NCBI RefSeq assembly: GCF_036588685.1
Contig: NC_086382.1
Span: forward strand, 70,715,999 to 70,779,998
Reading direction: 5' to 3'
Origin: Mytilus trossulus
Lineage: Eukaryota > Mollusca > Bivalvia > Mytilida > Mytilidae
Length of the DNA: 64,000 bases
Shown here: piece after piece, positions 1 through 11,660 of the stretch
Layout: every line of letters starts with the position of its first letter
How positions within the stretch are numbered: position 1 is the first letter of the stretch
Translations under genes and position numbers: made by a program
Notes under the pieces: generated by a model
The model's database searches: none
Seen by the model: the letters and a program-made list of their open reading frames with translations, nothing else
Told to the model about the DNA's origin: nothing

Positions 1-150
1 ATAATATCTTGAGGGAACGACATATCATCTTGAAGGAACGACATATCCTCTTGAGGGAACGAGATAACTATCTTGTGGGAACGACATAGTATCTTGAGGG
101 GACGAGATAACTATCTTGTGGGAACGACATAGTATCATGAGGAAACAACA
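1..150. repeat. 21-22-bp degenerate tandem repeat
   Basis: About seven units of a motif close to ATCTTGAGGGAACGACATA are visible, with single-base changes and 21-22-bp spacing. The array runs off the left edge, so its full length is unknown. Unit length and composition resemble the larger 22-bp array at 3065-5070, but I cannot show they are the same family. An open frame on the minus strand here is a by-product of the repeat. Confidence 0.8.
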
Positions 151-717
151 TATTTTTTTCTCTTTCATGGCCGTATTCTGCCACCGTTCGAAAGTGTAAA
201 TTGGTAGGACAGTATAATTACTCGACAGATGCAAATATCATAGGCTGAGCATATACAGATAAACAAGTCCGATTTATAATGTCATTTTGATAGCATTTTT
301 GAAACGGATAACCATACGACATTCAATGTATATGGTTACAGCACTGTCCCAGGTTAGGGGGTGTCACGGAATGGAATTTCCTTTATGGGCGTTTTTCAAT
401 AAAAGCGTATTTTTCAGACCTAAAATAATGGAAAATCAACTTGTCCAAATTTTAATTTCAAGAGTTATTTTGAATACCTCTATAATAGACCTGTTTGTAA
501 ACAAAAAGTGCAATCTTAAATATTCTTTTAAATGATATTATTTTCATAATTTGTGTACTTCTTCCAAACACACATATTTTTTGCAATTTTAAATGTTTCC
601 GATAGACATTCTAGTTTGTTTACTTTAAATACTAGACAAATATCATTTTTTTCTGAATTGGAAAACCATTTTTATCGATTAAGATTAGACAGTAAATTTT
701 GTACTTCACACATGAAG

Positions 718-990
718 GTTCAACTCATGTTACGTAGTGGACATTTTGATGCGTTTCGTAATGGACAAAACCGTTTCGTAGTGGACAAAAAGTTTCGTAG
801 TTGAGATCAACCCTATTATATGTTAATAACAACATAATAAAAATTGCATGAAGCTAACCCTTGTTATTTGTTTTGCACGAATATAATTGAAAAAAAGATT
901 AAAAAAAGACTGCATGGTAGTGGTAGTGTCCACTACGAAACGTTTTTCTCCCATTCTTGTTTCGTAGGGGACCGTTTCGTAAGGGACGTA
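718..990. repeat. Short inverted cluster of a GTTTCGTAGTGGAC motif
   Basis: Three copies of a motif close to GTTTCGTAGTGGACAAAA lie at about 748-803. The reverse complement (GTCCACTACGAAACG) appears at about 928-942, followed by two more direct copies to about 990. The arrangement looks like a small degenerate foldback or satellite seed. The flanks 151-717 and 991-1090 hold no gene I can support. Confidence 0.5.
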
Positions 991-1094
991 TTCGCATGTT
1001 TTATTTTTTCCCCACAATCCCTATATTGCAATAGTAACAAGACTGATTGTATTCATCAAAGAATTTATCAAACGGTACACTGATATTTTTTTCA

Positions 1095-1420
1095 TAATTT
1101 TAAAACTGTACGGGTTTTTTCTTTGTATCATGTTGTGCTGTAACAGCAGTGCCCAAGATTAAGGAGAGGGTTGAGGGCTCACTGGTTAAATCCCGCATCA
1201 TTATTATTGTGTCTGCCCAACGTCAGGCACCTGTAGTACATTTGTTGTATAGATCTATTTTTTGTAAATGGATAATTCATAAGTTATAAATGTATCACTG
1301 TTAGGTTTCCCGTTTTAAATTTTTCATATATTTTTTTTATTTCGGGGCCTTTTATAGCCGACAATACGGTTTTCCTCATTGTTCAATGCTGTACGTTGGA
1401 TCATAACAATTGCTTTATAC
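1095..1420 (+). repeat. Degenerate copy of mussel dispersed repeat, family A
   Basis: Pieces match the better copy at 20340-20715 in order: a block around AGGAGAGGGTTGAGGGCTC, a block around TGCCCAACGTCAGGCACCTGTAGT, and a block around TTCGGGGCCTTTTATAGCCGAC followed by a truncated GTACGTTGGAT. The family is repeated many times in this window, on both strands. The stretch 1421-2477 holds an A-rich tract at about 1493-1530 and no recognisable gene; part of it may be the 3' UTR of the CAP gene. Confidence 0.65.
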
Positions 1421-2477
1421 ACACACTTCATTTAAACTTTGATGGAAAGTTGTATAACCTGTCATCACACTACATCTACAAATTTTGTATGTAAAAAAAA
1501 AAAAAAAAAAAAGCAAGAAAGAAAAAAAAAACAGTTTGACTGTCATCTAAGGCATTTGGCAAACTAGGCCACGTTCAACGAGCTGATATGGGTGCTTTTT
1601 ATAGGCGAATTTGGAACAACATCGGCATTTAGAAGAGCATCTAATTGTGAAAAGTACGAGTCATCAAAGTTGTATTGGCTGTGCTATACTTTTGAAACTT
1701 TATTTGCTTTAAAATATATTTTTTAACAGTCTATTTCATCTGGAATAACGTTGAAATCTAAAAAAAAATCAATAAAAACATTTTTTTCGGATGTCCGCTA
1801 GTTTGAAATTGCAATTTTGGCTTTAAACGACTTTTTTTTTTTAAGTTCAACTACTTTGATTAAATTTACAAATAAAAAAATACAATACAATATAGGTAAA
1901 GGGTCGCCGATGCCATCTCGAATACCTTAATAAGAAAGTGATTTGTGACGGTTTTTGTCAACGAACTGTACAGTGATTAATTAAAAACGCACAACGAACT
2001 CGACACATTTGGAGGAACGAACAATACAGTTAGACAAAAATTATTAAGTATGATATTGCGTTTATTAAAAATTCTAGGTAGCATTTGAAGGCACGTAGTA
2101 ATCCAACGTATAGTTTTATATTATTGCTTGAAGTATTAATACACAAAGGTGTATGCACGAAAAGATATTCAGCATTGTTTATCGCATAAAACGTATGAAA
2201 TTGCACCATGCCCGTGCGTTTTGCATCTAGCAGTTTTATCAGACGGTCTATGCAATATCTTGTACTTACAGCAACTGTATAATTGAATAAATAAACTCAC
2301 AATCACATAGACATATTTATATATAAACAAATAAGTTCTAGAGACGCATTCGAAATTGTTGTCATCCCAAATGTTGTCCTGATTATCGCTTCGAACGCGT
2401 CAACATCCGGATTCATTTGTATCGGGGTTATACGGGGTGATATATAACAAACATTTTTTTCATTTCATTATTGAAAT

Positions 2478-2869
2478 CTACGTGCTCCAACTGTATGACC
2501 AGTTAGTGGTAGGTGTCCCTGAATTTTGTCCACTGGTCCAAACTCTTCTTCTTATGTTCATATTTCTACCCGCGTTCCTATTCCAACTTTGTGGAAGATT
2601 CCAATTCCTACTTGTTCGTGGCTGAGAATTTTGATTGTTTGTTTGCTGACTTCTCCTATTGTTTCCTGATGTCCAGCTCCACATGACTCTACCATTGGGT
2701 TTATTCTCTCTGGTGGTAGTTATACGTCTGGTTTGGTCAGGTTTGGTACGTTGATTTTCATTGACAATCTTCCAGGGACTATATTTCCAATCGGTTCCTC
2801 CGTTTACGTTACTTCTGCTAGTGACTTTTGTTGGTGTATTCGGGACATTTCGTCCTCCTGTAGCGTGAT
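2478..2869 (-). CDS. CAP gene exon 5: low-complexity N/R/T/W-rich tail
   Basis: After acceptor ATTGTAG the exon begins with two bases that complete a GAT codon from exon 4, then stays open for 129 residues to a stop at 2478. The product is basic, rich in Asn, Arg, Thr, Ser and Trp, with no cysteine and no domain I recognise. The phase match and position support it as the terminal exon; homology does not. Confidence 0.6.
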
Positions 2870-5800
2870 CTACAATACAGAATTAAACAATTACAAGCTG
2901 GTATTAATTGACTAGAACATGCTACCAGTTATGTCGATCATATTGTTTTGATGAAATGATTGATGACGATTACAAATATATGTAAAAAACTATTTATTCT
3001 ACAATTTAATATTTCATTTTGTCTTCTTTTAAAGTATTAAGTATCTGAATCAGTGAATGGTGTGTCTCAAAAATAAAATGATATATCTCAAGAAACTAAA
3101 TGGTTCATCTCAAGACGCTAATTGATATATTTCGTCACCAAATGATAAAGACACGAAATTGCATATCTCAAGAACCAAATGATATGCATCTCAAGACACC
3201 AAATGATAAATCACAAGAAACCAAATGGCATATCTCAAGAAACCTAACGGTATATCTCAAGAAACCAAACGGTATATATCAAGAAACCTAACGGTATATC
3301 TCAAGAAACCTAACGGTATATCTCAAGAAACCAAGCGGTATATATCAAGAAACCTAACGGTATATATCAAGAAACCAAACGAAATATCTCAAGAAACCAA
3401 ACATGTATATCTCAAGAAACCAAACGGTATATCTCAAGAAACCAAACGGTATATCTCAAGAAACCAAACGGTATATCTCAAGAAACCAAACGGTATATCT
3501 CAAGAAACCAAACGAAATATCTCAAGAAACCAAACATGTATATCTCAAGAAACCAAACGGTATATCTCAAGAAACCAAACGGTATATATCAAGAAACCAA
3601 ACGGTATATATCAAGAAACCAAACGAAATATCTCAAGAAACCAAACATGTATATCTCAAGAAACCAAACGGTATATCTCAAGAAACCAAACGGTATATCT
3701 CAAGAAACCTAACGGTATATATCAAGAAACCAGACGGTATATCTCAAGAAACCTAACGGTATATATCAAGAAACCAAACGGTATATCTCAAGAAACCAAA
3801 CGGTATATATCAAGAAACCTAACGGTATATCTCAAGAAACCAAATGGTATATCGCAAGAAACCAAACTGTGCATCTCAAGAAACCAAACATGTATATCTC
3901 AAGATACCAAACGTTAAATCTCACGAAACCACTTGATTTATCTAAAGAACCATAATGGTACACCTTAGGAATCCAAATGGTTTATCTGAAGAAACCGATC
4001 GAAATATCTCAAGAAACTTGATAGTACTAGTATGCTTTGAGATATTCATGGACATATATCGCACGAAACCAATTGATACATCCGATGAAACCATATGACA
4101 TATCTAACGTAAACAAATGGTATATCTCAAAAAAACAAATTGTACATCCCAAACAACTTAACGGTTACGGTATATCTCGAGACACCAAATGATATATCTT
4201 AAGAAATCAAATGGTACATCCCAAGAAATCAAATCGTACATCCCGAGAAATATAATGGTACATCTCAATATCAAATGGTACATCTCCATATCAAATGATA
4301 TGTCTCAATATCAAATGGTACATCCCAAGAAATCAAATGATACATCTCTAAATCAAAATGGTACGTCTCGATTTCAAATGGTACATCCCGAAAAATCAAA
4401 TGGTACATCCCGAAAAATCAAATGGTACATCCCGAAGAATCAAATGGTAAATCCCGAAAATCAAATGTTATATCTTAAGAATATAAATGATACATCCCGA
4501 CATATCAAATGGTACATCTCAAGTAACGCAATGGTATATCTCAAGAAATCAGATGATATTATATTTAAATCAAAATCAAAACGATTGGTTTATCGCAAGT
4601 CACCAAATGATATATCTCAAGAAATCAAATGTTACATCTCAGGTAACGATATATCAAGACACCAAATGTTACATCTCAAGAAATCAAATGTTACATCTCA
4701 GGTAACGAAATGGTTTATATCAACAAACCAAATGATAAATCTCAAGAAACACAATTTATGATATATCTCAAGAAACAAAATTTATGATATATCTCAAGAA
4801 ACAAAATAGTTTATCTTGAGAAACCAATTGTACATCGCGAGAAACCAAATAGTACATCGCGAGAAACTAAATAGTACATCGCGAGAAACCAAATAGTACA
4901 TCGCGAGAAACCAAATAGTACATCGCGAGAAACCAAATAGTACATCGCGAGAAACCAAATAGTACATCGCGAGAAACCAAATAGGACATCGTGAGAAACC
5001 AAAAAGTACATCGCGAGAAACCAAATAGTACATCGCGAGAAACCAAATAGTGCATCGTAAGAACCCAAAAAGCAAGTGTCTATACAACGGTCAAACTTAT
5101 ATCAAACCGAGTAAAGAAAATAAATGATACCCATATTTACTGTAAAAGTTTGTCACCTAAATATAATCTTAGCAATTTAAAACAAGTTATTGAAAAAAAA
5201 AACCAATTTATTATACCTGAACATAGACCTGCATCACACTGCTGTCCTGAGCGACATCTAGAACATGCCTGTCCATTTATATATGGCTCCCTGTTGTTAA
5301 AATTTCCTCTGCAAACAAATATAAAAAATGTATAGCTAAATAACATTACTTTACATATTTTTAACAATATTTAATGAATGGCTATTATCTATTTTGAATT
5401 TATTGAACCATAAAACTAATTTTTGACTCTTCACATTGAATAATCCGCGAAGCGGATTATGTAAAATGTGAAGAGTCAAAAATTAGTTTTATGGTTCAAT
5501 AAAATCAAAATAAATTATTGCCATTCATTATAAATAAATTTTCTATCAAAAATAAGTCTCAAAGAACTTTCTATATTATTTATTTTAACAATAAAAACGT
5601 GCACACATGTTGGCGTATGAATATACAACCGTCAGAGTGGGCGTGTCGCCATCAAAATTGACAACATTGAAAATAAAACTAATAATTTTAACCAATCAGA
5701 AGACAGTAAATACACAAAATTTATTTATTTACAAATATTTAGATATTCAGTATAATAAATTAAATAACACATAGCGAAGAGGGAGATAGAGCAGATTGGT

Positions 5801-8800
5801 ACCCCTTGTAAAACAGTTGTTAACCTTGGCTTCGCCGCAGTTGGCAATGTTTTCTCGGGGTAAAAATCTGCACTATCAGCCTCTCAGCTATGTGTTATTT
5901 ATATACTATCACCCGCTGCTTAAGCTCGCTTTCACTAAGGAGGCTGGATGAACGTTAGAGATGCTCCATACAGGCAAAATATCATTTTCAATCACAGATT
6001 TAGTATTTTTTTTAAGATTGGTGAAAAAATAAACATTTCAGTCGTAACCTTTCAAAGACATCTTTTAAAAACATTTTTACCAAACTTGTTTTTTTTTTTT
6101 TAATTTCTTCCGTTTTTAAGGCTTCCATGCCCCTTGAAAGAAGCACGTGGTTTATAATAACTTACTCTTTTTGCTTGAAGGTCAATCTAATTAAAATATT
6201 GATCTCTGGTTACGTTATACTGCATATGAAGTATAACTTAATCAGAGATCAATATATACTGAATTCTAAAGCCTTGATTGAGCCAGATTTGATTTATCAG
6301 TTCCTTTTTTTTTAATACAATATAGTGTTCACAAGTCATAGCGATTTTTGTTTAAGGTAAGATCTAGTTGTGACTTGTTTCTCTATAAGTTTTGGATCGA
6401 TGCAATGTTATGTTAATTAAATTCGAATTGAATTCGAATGGAATTCGCTAATCGCGTTCACACATTCTTCTTTATTTTTAATTCGAATAGGCTAAATCGC
6501 ATTATCCAATTCGCATTAGAAATGCGTTTTTTTTTAATACGAACTAAAAGTTAACGTCGTTCGGACAGTAAAGCGAATTTGACGCGCATTGGAATTCGAA
6601 TTGAGAATTTACGTTTGGACGTAAAACGTTTCGAATTCGAATTAAACTTATTCGAATTAGCTAATGCGAATCGAATTCGAATTATGTGTGAACGCAGCAT
6701 AAAGATGACAATAGAAACACGAACAAAAGCATACTAAATACATGTATTTCATAGGTAAGTTAGAGTTAGCGTTACATATATATTAGTAGGATACTTGTAT
6801 TTCATACTTACGGTGGGTCATAAAAGCATACTAAATACATGTATTTCATAGGGAACTTTGAGTTCGCGTTACATATCTGTACACCACAACCCAGTTGTTT
6901 ACTGTCCGCCCACACCATCTACAATGTAAAAAAAAATTAAAAAAATAATATATGCAGTATTTTCAAAATCATCTTTGATGTAAAATCACAAAAGTTGTTT
7001 GAACCTGGACCACATAATTTTATCTCATTAATATTCGTTTCCTCTGAGACGTAGTAATTAAATTAGTCTAACTATAATTTGTATTTTAGACAACATGTAC
7101 ACTTGAACTCATCTTCAGTGCAATGAGAATTCTCCTGTCAATCAAAAAGTATATGACAGGAAGTTATAAAAACATCAAAGCCTAGCAATCATATACTATG
7201 CGTAAACATTGTCAAAAATAAAAACAAAATTTATTCCTACAAATTTGGAAATTTTCAAGAAAACCGATAGTGAATTACCTGTTTCCTTTTAGATATAAAA
7301 TTCATGCGTCCGAAACGCTTTTCTGGATTTAACTTTATCAGGAATACTCAAAGCCGAGTATTTGAAAGTCAAGAATCAAATCAGTGGAAGAGCTATATGA
7401 CAAAAGAAACATAAACAAACAGCCAAATCTATATCACATTATGCATTCCATTCAAAATTACAACAAGAAACACATCAAATCAAAAATGGTCAAATTAAAC
7501 TAGAATGTCTTAATTTCTCCGAATAAACATGTGTCATCGGAGAAGTGAAACAACCCAACGAGTAAATTAACAGCAAAAGGTCAAACAAGTTACAAAAGTG
7601 TAATTCGAATAAACACGCGGCTTTGGAGCATTGAAACAAACCTTAGAGTAAACAGCGAAAGTTAAAAAAAAAAAATCCGAATATAAACACGCGGCTATGG
7701 AAAAGTGAAACAAACCTTAGAGCAAAAAGCAAAAATTTCTTACAAGCTAATCCGAATAAACACGCCGCATTGGAGCAGTGAGATATTTTCTTTAGAGTAA
7801 ACAGCAAAAGTTCAAAGACATTTAAATAAAAGCGGAACAATGAAAAGTCAACAACCCAAGAGTTAATAGCAAACGTTCAAAGAGTTCGAAAAAACCCACC
7901 GCAACAATGGAGCAGTCAAGCAAACCTTAGAATGAACATTAAAGGTTTAAACAAAATTATCCGAATAAACACGCTGCAGTGGAGTAGTGAAACAAACACA
8001 ATAGTGAACATCATAGTTAAATAAATTAAACACGCGGCAATGGAGTGATATTAGTGTGTGGAATAAAAGGATTGTATTATTTGGGTTAGATTTGACTTAT
8101 GGCCAACCTCAATGTTTGCGTCGCAATACAACATTCCAAAAGAATTTAGCCTATTCATTTTTGATCAAGTGCTACGCAGTAATACAATTCAATCTTTAAT
8201 ACTTGCAATAAACTTAAAATATCGTCAAAATCAACAAAGTCGCACAAATTAAACGCATCTAATTCTGAAATGTATTGCATAATTTCTAGAGCATTTACTA
8301 ATAAAGGATGCATACTCAGGCTCTGAGATACATACTATGTCACATTATTTTACATATTGACAATTACCTGTGTATAATGTTCTGTATAATGACAATTACC
8401 TGTGTATAATGTCCTGTTTAATGACAATTACCTGTGTATAATGTCCTGTATAATGACAATTACCTGTGTATAATGTCCTGTATAATGACAATTACCTGTG
8501 TATAATGTCCTGTATATTGACAATTACCTGTGTATAATGTCCTGTATATTGACAATTACCTGTGTATAATGTCCTGTATAATGACAATTACCTGTGTATA
8601 ATGTCCTGTAGACATACTAAAGCCACTCCCTGGGGAATAGTCTCTCTTCTCATCAAACCACATTTTAATACCCCGCTTTATCAATACATTTATATCTTCA
8701 CCAACACTTTGCATTGCCAGGTTTTCTCCTCTACCGTTCTGCTGATGGCTGTTAGAACATCTGGACGCCCATGCAGTAGCCTCTTGTTCAAGAGTTGTAC

Positions 8801-9613
8801 TCCAGACCTGGTACAAGTAAGATAAACATGAGCAAATGAAGGTAATAAAATATAAACATGAAGGTCGTTAGACTGAAGAAGAGTACGCAGTAAATGAGAT
8901 AGTATTATAGTCATGGAAATATGAACCGGGAGCATAGGCAACTGCCAACCCACTTTTGGGAATATGTTTTTAATTGGAAATATATAAAAAATGAAAATAA
9001 AAGGGACACTTACTTCTAGACCATAAGACTAGAGAACACATTTTTTTTGTGTCACATTCAGAAATGTGTTACCAAATGATACTCTAGCCCTATGCTACAG
9101 ATAGTAAAATATGCCTTACTAGTATTTTACTAATAATATGTTGCCAGTTAAAAACTAAAATAATGTTGAATTCAATATAATTGATTGGTGTCACTACATA
9201 AACAGGTGTTGAACGGATGACTACTCTAAACGAATTCATACAAATCGACAAAAGGTGGCTTTTTATTTTACATGTAGTCAAGTTGCTTGCATTACTCGTT
9301 CAACATCGACAAATAAATGTCAAAACGAGTAACCGTAATAAAGTCGACAATTCTTCGATATAACAGGCACTTAATTGATATTTGCTAAATTCTTCTGTCA
9401 GTCTAGTTTTAGATTCACGTTTGTTGTCCATTTGTGTAGCCAATTAGAATTATTAGACAGTGTTAAATTATTACTTACCAATTTCTGCATGTTGGCTGCA
9501 TTTTCACTTTTTCTATATCGGTTATGTTCATTTAAAAGCAATGAGCTATATATTGAACCCAAACATGTTCCAAACAATGGTAACAGTACCACGAGGAATG
9601 ATAATACAACCAT
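2478..9613 (-). CDS. CAP-superfamily (SCP/CRISP-like) secreted protein, five-exon gene
   Basis: This is a secreted CAP (cysteine-rich secretory / antigen 5 / PR-1) protein of about 313 residues built from five exons: 9613-9479, 8807-8592, 6918-6812, 5308-5217 and 2869-2478. Introns are GT-AG and phases agree at every join (0, 0, 2, 1). In order it has a hydrophobic signal peptide (about residues 1-20), a CAP domain with the conserved His (SNSH), Glu (GENLA), second Glu (WFDEK) and GHYTQ motif, a MVWADSKQLGCG block, a short Cys-rich hinge (QACSRC..GQQCDAGLC), and an unusual 129-residue tail rich in Asn, Arg, Thr and Trp. CAP proteins act outside the cell; the ligand or role here cannot be told from sequence. 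A TTCTTTTTCAG acceptor just upstream of the ATG suggests a possible 5' UTR intron. A possible AATAAA lies at 2066-2061. No frameshift or internal stop is seen in the joined frame. The model is an inference from homology and splice phase. Confidence 0.82.
3065..5070. repeat. 2-kb array of 22-bp repeats inside CAP intron 4
   Basis: There are three zones. About 3065-3950 has a unit close to TATATCTCAAGAAACCAAACGG. About 3950-4800 is more diverged, mixing TACATCCCAAGAAATCAAATGG-like and shorter units. About 4800-5060 has a very uniform unit, ACATCGCGAGAAACCAAATAGT, repeated about twelve times. Apparent proteins (KPNGISQETKRYISRNQT..., FLAMYYLVSRDVLFGFSRC...) are translated repeat. The array fills most of the intron 2870-5216. 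Confidence 0.95.
5217..5308 (-). CDS. CAP gene exon 4: Cys-rich hinge
   Basis: It encodes GNFNNREPYINGQACSRC followed by RSGQQCDAGLCS, the usual end of the CAP region with four cysteines. The acceptor is TTTGTTTGCAG and the donor is TTCAG|GTATAA. It enters in phase 2 and leaves in phase 1. Confidence 0.85.
5366..5535. mobile_element. Near-perfect palindromic MITE-like element with GCGAAGCGG loop
   Basis: Two arms of about 65 bp (about 5373-5437 and 5465-5530) are reverse complements over nearly their whole length, from AATGAATGGC through ATTGAACCATAAAACTAATT to GACTCTTCACATT. The centre is a second small palindrome, ATAATCCGCGAAGCGGATTAT without its first base. It lies in CAP intron 3 and has no coding capacity. 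The architecture matches the element at 15987-16142. Confidence 0.8.
5763..5902. mobile_element. Short inverted-repeat element
   Basis: Terminal arms AAATAACACATAGC and GCTATGTGTTATTT enclose about 110 bp containing GGTACCCC and GGGGTAAAAATCTGC blocks. It looks like a non-autonomous foldback element in CAP intron 3. No coding potential is seen. Confidence 0.55.
6414..6700. mobile_element. AATTCGAAT-rich inverted element
   Basis: The stretch is densely built of AATTCGAAT and its variants, with inverted sub-terminal blocks GCGTTCACACAT (about 6466) and ATGTGTGAACGC (about 6684). This is typical of a short non-autonomous DNA element. It sits just downstream of exon 3 within CAP intron 3. Confidence 0.6.
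6722..6780. repeat. Partial second copy of CAP exon 3 end
   Basis: The stretch AAAGCATACTAAATACATG through TTTCATAGG and GAGTTAGCGTTACATAT closely matches exon 3 at 6822-6877, including codons for the VCFYDPP-adjacent segment. The downstream copy has changes and lacks the splice sites. It is a local duplication left in the intron. Confidence 0.7.
6812..6918 (-). CDS. CAP gene exon 3: MVWADS..GCG segment
   Basis: It encodes MVWADSKQLGCGVQICNANS and ends with a VCFYDPP stretch equivalent to the family's CNYGPxGN motif. It starts in phase 0 after TTTACATTGTAG and ends in phase 2 before GTAAGT, matching exon 4. It has no ATG-start frame of its own length and was found by looking for the expected CAP continuation. 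Confidence 0.82.
7500..8055. repeat. Degenerate ~80-bp tandem repeat in CAP intron 2
   Basis: Units contain, in order, CCGAATAAACACGCGGC, TGGAGCAGTGAAACAAACC, TTAGAGTAAACAGC and AAAGTTCAAA. Six to seven diverged copies are visible. No gene is present; the rest of intron 2 (6919-8356) shows nothing else I can name. Confidence 0.75.
8357..8610 (-). repeat. 32-bp tandem array copying the exon 2 splice donor
   Basis: Eight copies start at 8359, 8391, 8423, 8455, 8487, 8519, 8551 and 8583, an exact 32-bp period. Read on the minus strand each unit is close to GGACATTATACACAG|GTAATTGTC, i.e. the last codons of CAP exon 2 (GHYTQ region) plus the 5' splice site. The copy at 8583 is the one joined to the exon. 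Confidence 0.93.
8592..8807 (-). CDS. CAP gene exon 2: core CAP domain
   Basis: It encodes 72 residues from VWSTTLEQEA to GHYTQ, carrying the His, both Glu and the GHYTQ His of the CAP pocket. The acceptor is a pyrimidine-rich tract ending TTGTACCAG. The donor CAG|GTAATTG is the first of eight near-identical copies in the 32-bp tandem array that follows. Confidence 0.88.
9479..9613 (-). CDS. CAP gene exon 1: signal peptide and CAP N-terminus
   Basis: It encodes 45 residues starting at the ATG at 9613: a signal peptide (MVVLSFLVVLLPLFG...) and then the CAP start LLNEHNRYRKSENAANMQKL. It ends in phase 0 before a strong GTAAGT donor. The first ATG is chosen because the hydrophobic segment begins at once. 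Confidence 0.85.
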
Positions 9614-9659
9614 TATCTGAAAAAGAAGCCATCACAATTATCCAATACATTGTATTTGA

Positions 9660-9720
9660 TTAGTACACGGATACACCACTCACACTACTGTTTGCTATGT
9701 TCAGTGGACGAACAGACGGA
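9660..9720 (+). repeat. Fragment of dispersed repeat, family B
   Basis: The sequence TAGTACACGGATACACCACTC followed by TTCAGTGGACGAACAGACGG matches the ends of the family B copies at 19685 and 44740 with the middle missing. The following stretch up to 11270 shows no gene I can support; a short open frame at 9697-9957 is probably chance. Confidence 0.55.
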
Positions 9721-11279
9721 CTTCAAATGATCGGATGCACAGTACGAAATGCAGAATGCCCCTATAATTGGGACATACTAACAAATCTGTGTTTCGTACG
9801 TGATCCTTATGTGATATCTTTAAATAGACTACGACGACTTAAAATAGGAGAGCTATTTTTAAAACTATTTGACCAGAAAAAACAACAACCCGAGATTACC
9901 ACATTCAGTCAAAATTTAAGCATTTATATGGAACAGAATAACAACAATTTATCTTAATATGATGTTTAAAGTTAATTCATAAAACAATATGAAGAAAAAG
10001 GAAAGAGCTTTAGCCATTATTCTATATCCCAATATCTTAAGTCGATGCTCAGAGCTGTATTTTTATTGTCATAGGGTGGAACTTTTTACGCTGAACCGTC
10101 CAGCTACTGGTCAATACATCTTTTATGTATGTTAATTTCCTTTGTATTCTATGTAATGCCATTTCCTTTTCATCTTACCCCAACCTCTTCACCCAATGTT
10201 CTGATAAGATTTTAAATAATAACTATACTCACATGAATAAATAGAATTTCTGAATAATTCCGGTATGTTAAAAAATAGTTACTGAAATATTTATAGAAAT
10301 TTCAGTTATTCCGCGAAATTATCAAAACCAATTACACCGTAACTATACGAGTTTACTAAACACTCTTTCCTTTTATCCACAAATCATTACTAATTAAAGC
10401 AGAATAATGCGTAATATCAAGTATTATCAATCGGAAAAAAGTGACAAAAACAGTCCTCTGCTGTCACTTTCCCGGGAGTGACGCACAAATAAGATAACAC
10501 TAATAATTTATACAAAATTAAATTAAGTCGCTTTGGTCTGTCATGTTTATAGTTTTTTTAAATTTTGATGTGACACTTGTATACAGTAAACACGAGCTAT
10601 TACACAATTGTTTTTGTAGATAAGATATATGTATTGAGGCACTGCAATGTTTTTAGATTGAAGACGTATCTAAGTATTTTCCTATTGATGCTTAGATATG
10701 ACAATTCATATTTTTCCAATTTTCTTTTAGATTTCTTCTTGTTATAACATTCAAAGTTTCTGCCGTTCTCATGTAAATGTTTGTTGAAATGACAGTTTAT
10801 AAAATACTATACATCACATTCTGTGTATTTGTATAAAATGGAACAACATTAAACAAGACAGATTTGAACACGTGTTTTATACAACTATATCGTTACAAGG
10901 AAGCTACAATTAACAAATCATTAAACATGTTCAAGACGGGTGGTATTAGACCTTGGTATAACTTTGTTTGCATTTAAACAGAATAAAAAATATCATATTG
11001 CCTACAGAACATATACTACATATGTTTACAGTAATGATGTATTGGCAAATCAAACGGGACATGCATAGTCACAAACACGTTTCAGGAGGGATATTTGTTT
11101 CACCGAGACGTTAAAAAACACCATCATAAACCCGCATTTGATATGAAATATAAAATAAAATGTATGTGTGCATGTATTTTCTTGTGAATTCATTCTTTAT
11201 AAATCCAAAGAACCCCCGAGAGACGCGAAACTTAATATATGGTCGTTGAATACATATGTAAAATCACAAAAATACTAAA

Positions 11280-11660
11280 CTCAAAACAGAAAAGTCCCTA
11301 ATCAAAAGGCAAAATCAAAGGATAAAACACATCAAACGAATGGACAGCATCTGTCATATTCTAATCTTGACTTGGTACAGGCATTTTCAAATGTTGAATA
11401 ACGGTGAATTTACCTGGTTTTATATCGCTAAACCTCTCACTTTTATGACAGTCGCATCAAATTCCGTTATTTTTACAACGACGCGTTAACAAAACAGAGA
11501 CAAGTCCAAGTCCGTTACTAAGATTCGCCGATAATGTAGTACTAGTAGTTAATTGAAGATTTATGCAATTTCCATTATGGGAGAAATATATCTATCTAAT
11601 GTCTAAATTAAAAATGTTCACGCATCGTTGTAAATATAATGGAATATGATGCGACTGTCA
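11280..11660. repeat. Dispersed repeat, family C, with inverted tail
   Basis: Blocks TTGACTTGGTACAGGCATTTTC, CTGGTTTTATATCGCTAAACC and ATGACAGTCGCATCAAATTCC occur in order. An inverted match to the last part (GTTCACGCATCGTTG...ATGCGACTGTCA) is at about 11618-11660. The same family recurs at 12100-12390 and 30000-30240. Confidence 0.65.

Noticed and set aside
3225-3917. A 230-residue open frame (KPNGISQETKR repeats) and the minus-strand frames at 4794-5087
   Set aside because: They are translations of the 22-bp tandem array; several frames are open in the same place and they lie in a CAP intron.
9697-9957. An 86-residue plus-strand frame starting MFSGRTDGLQM
   Set aside because: Its start overlaps a family B repeat fragment and nothing in it is recognisable.
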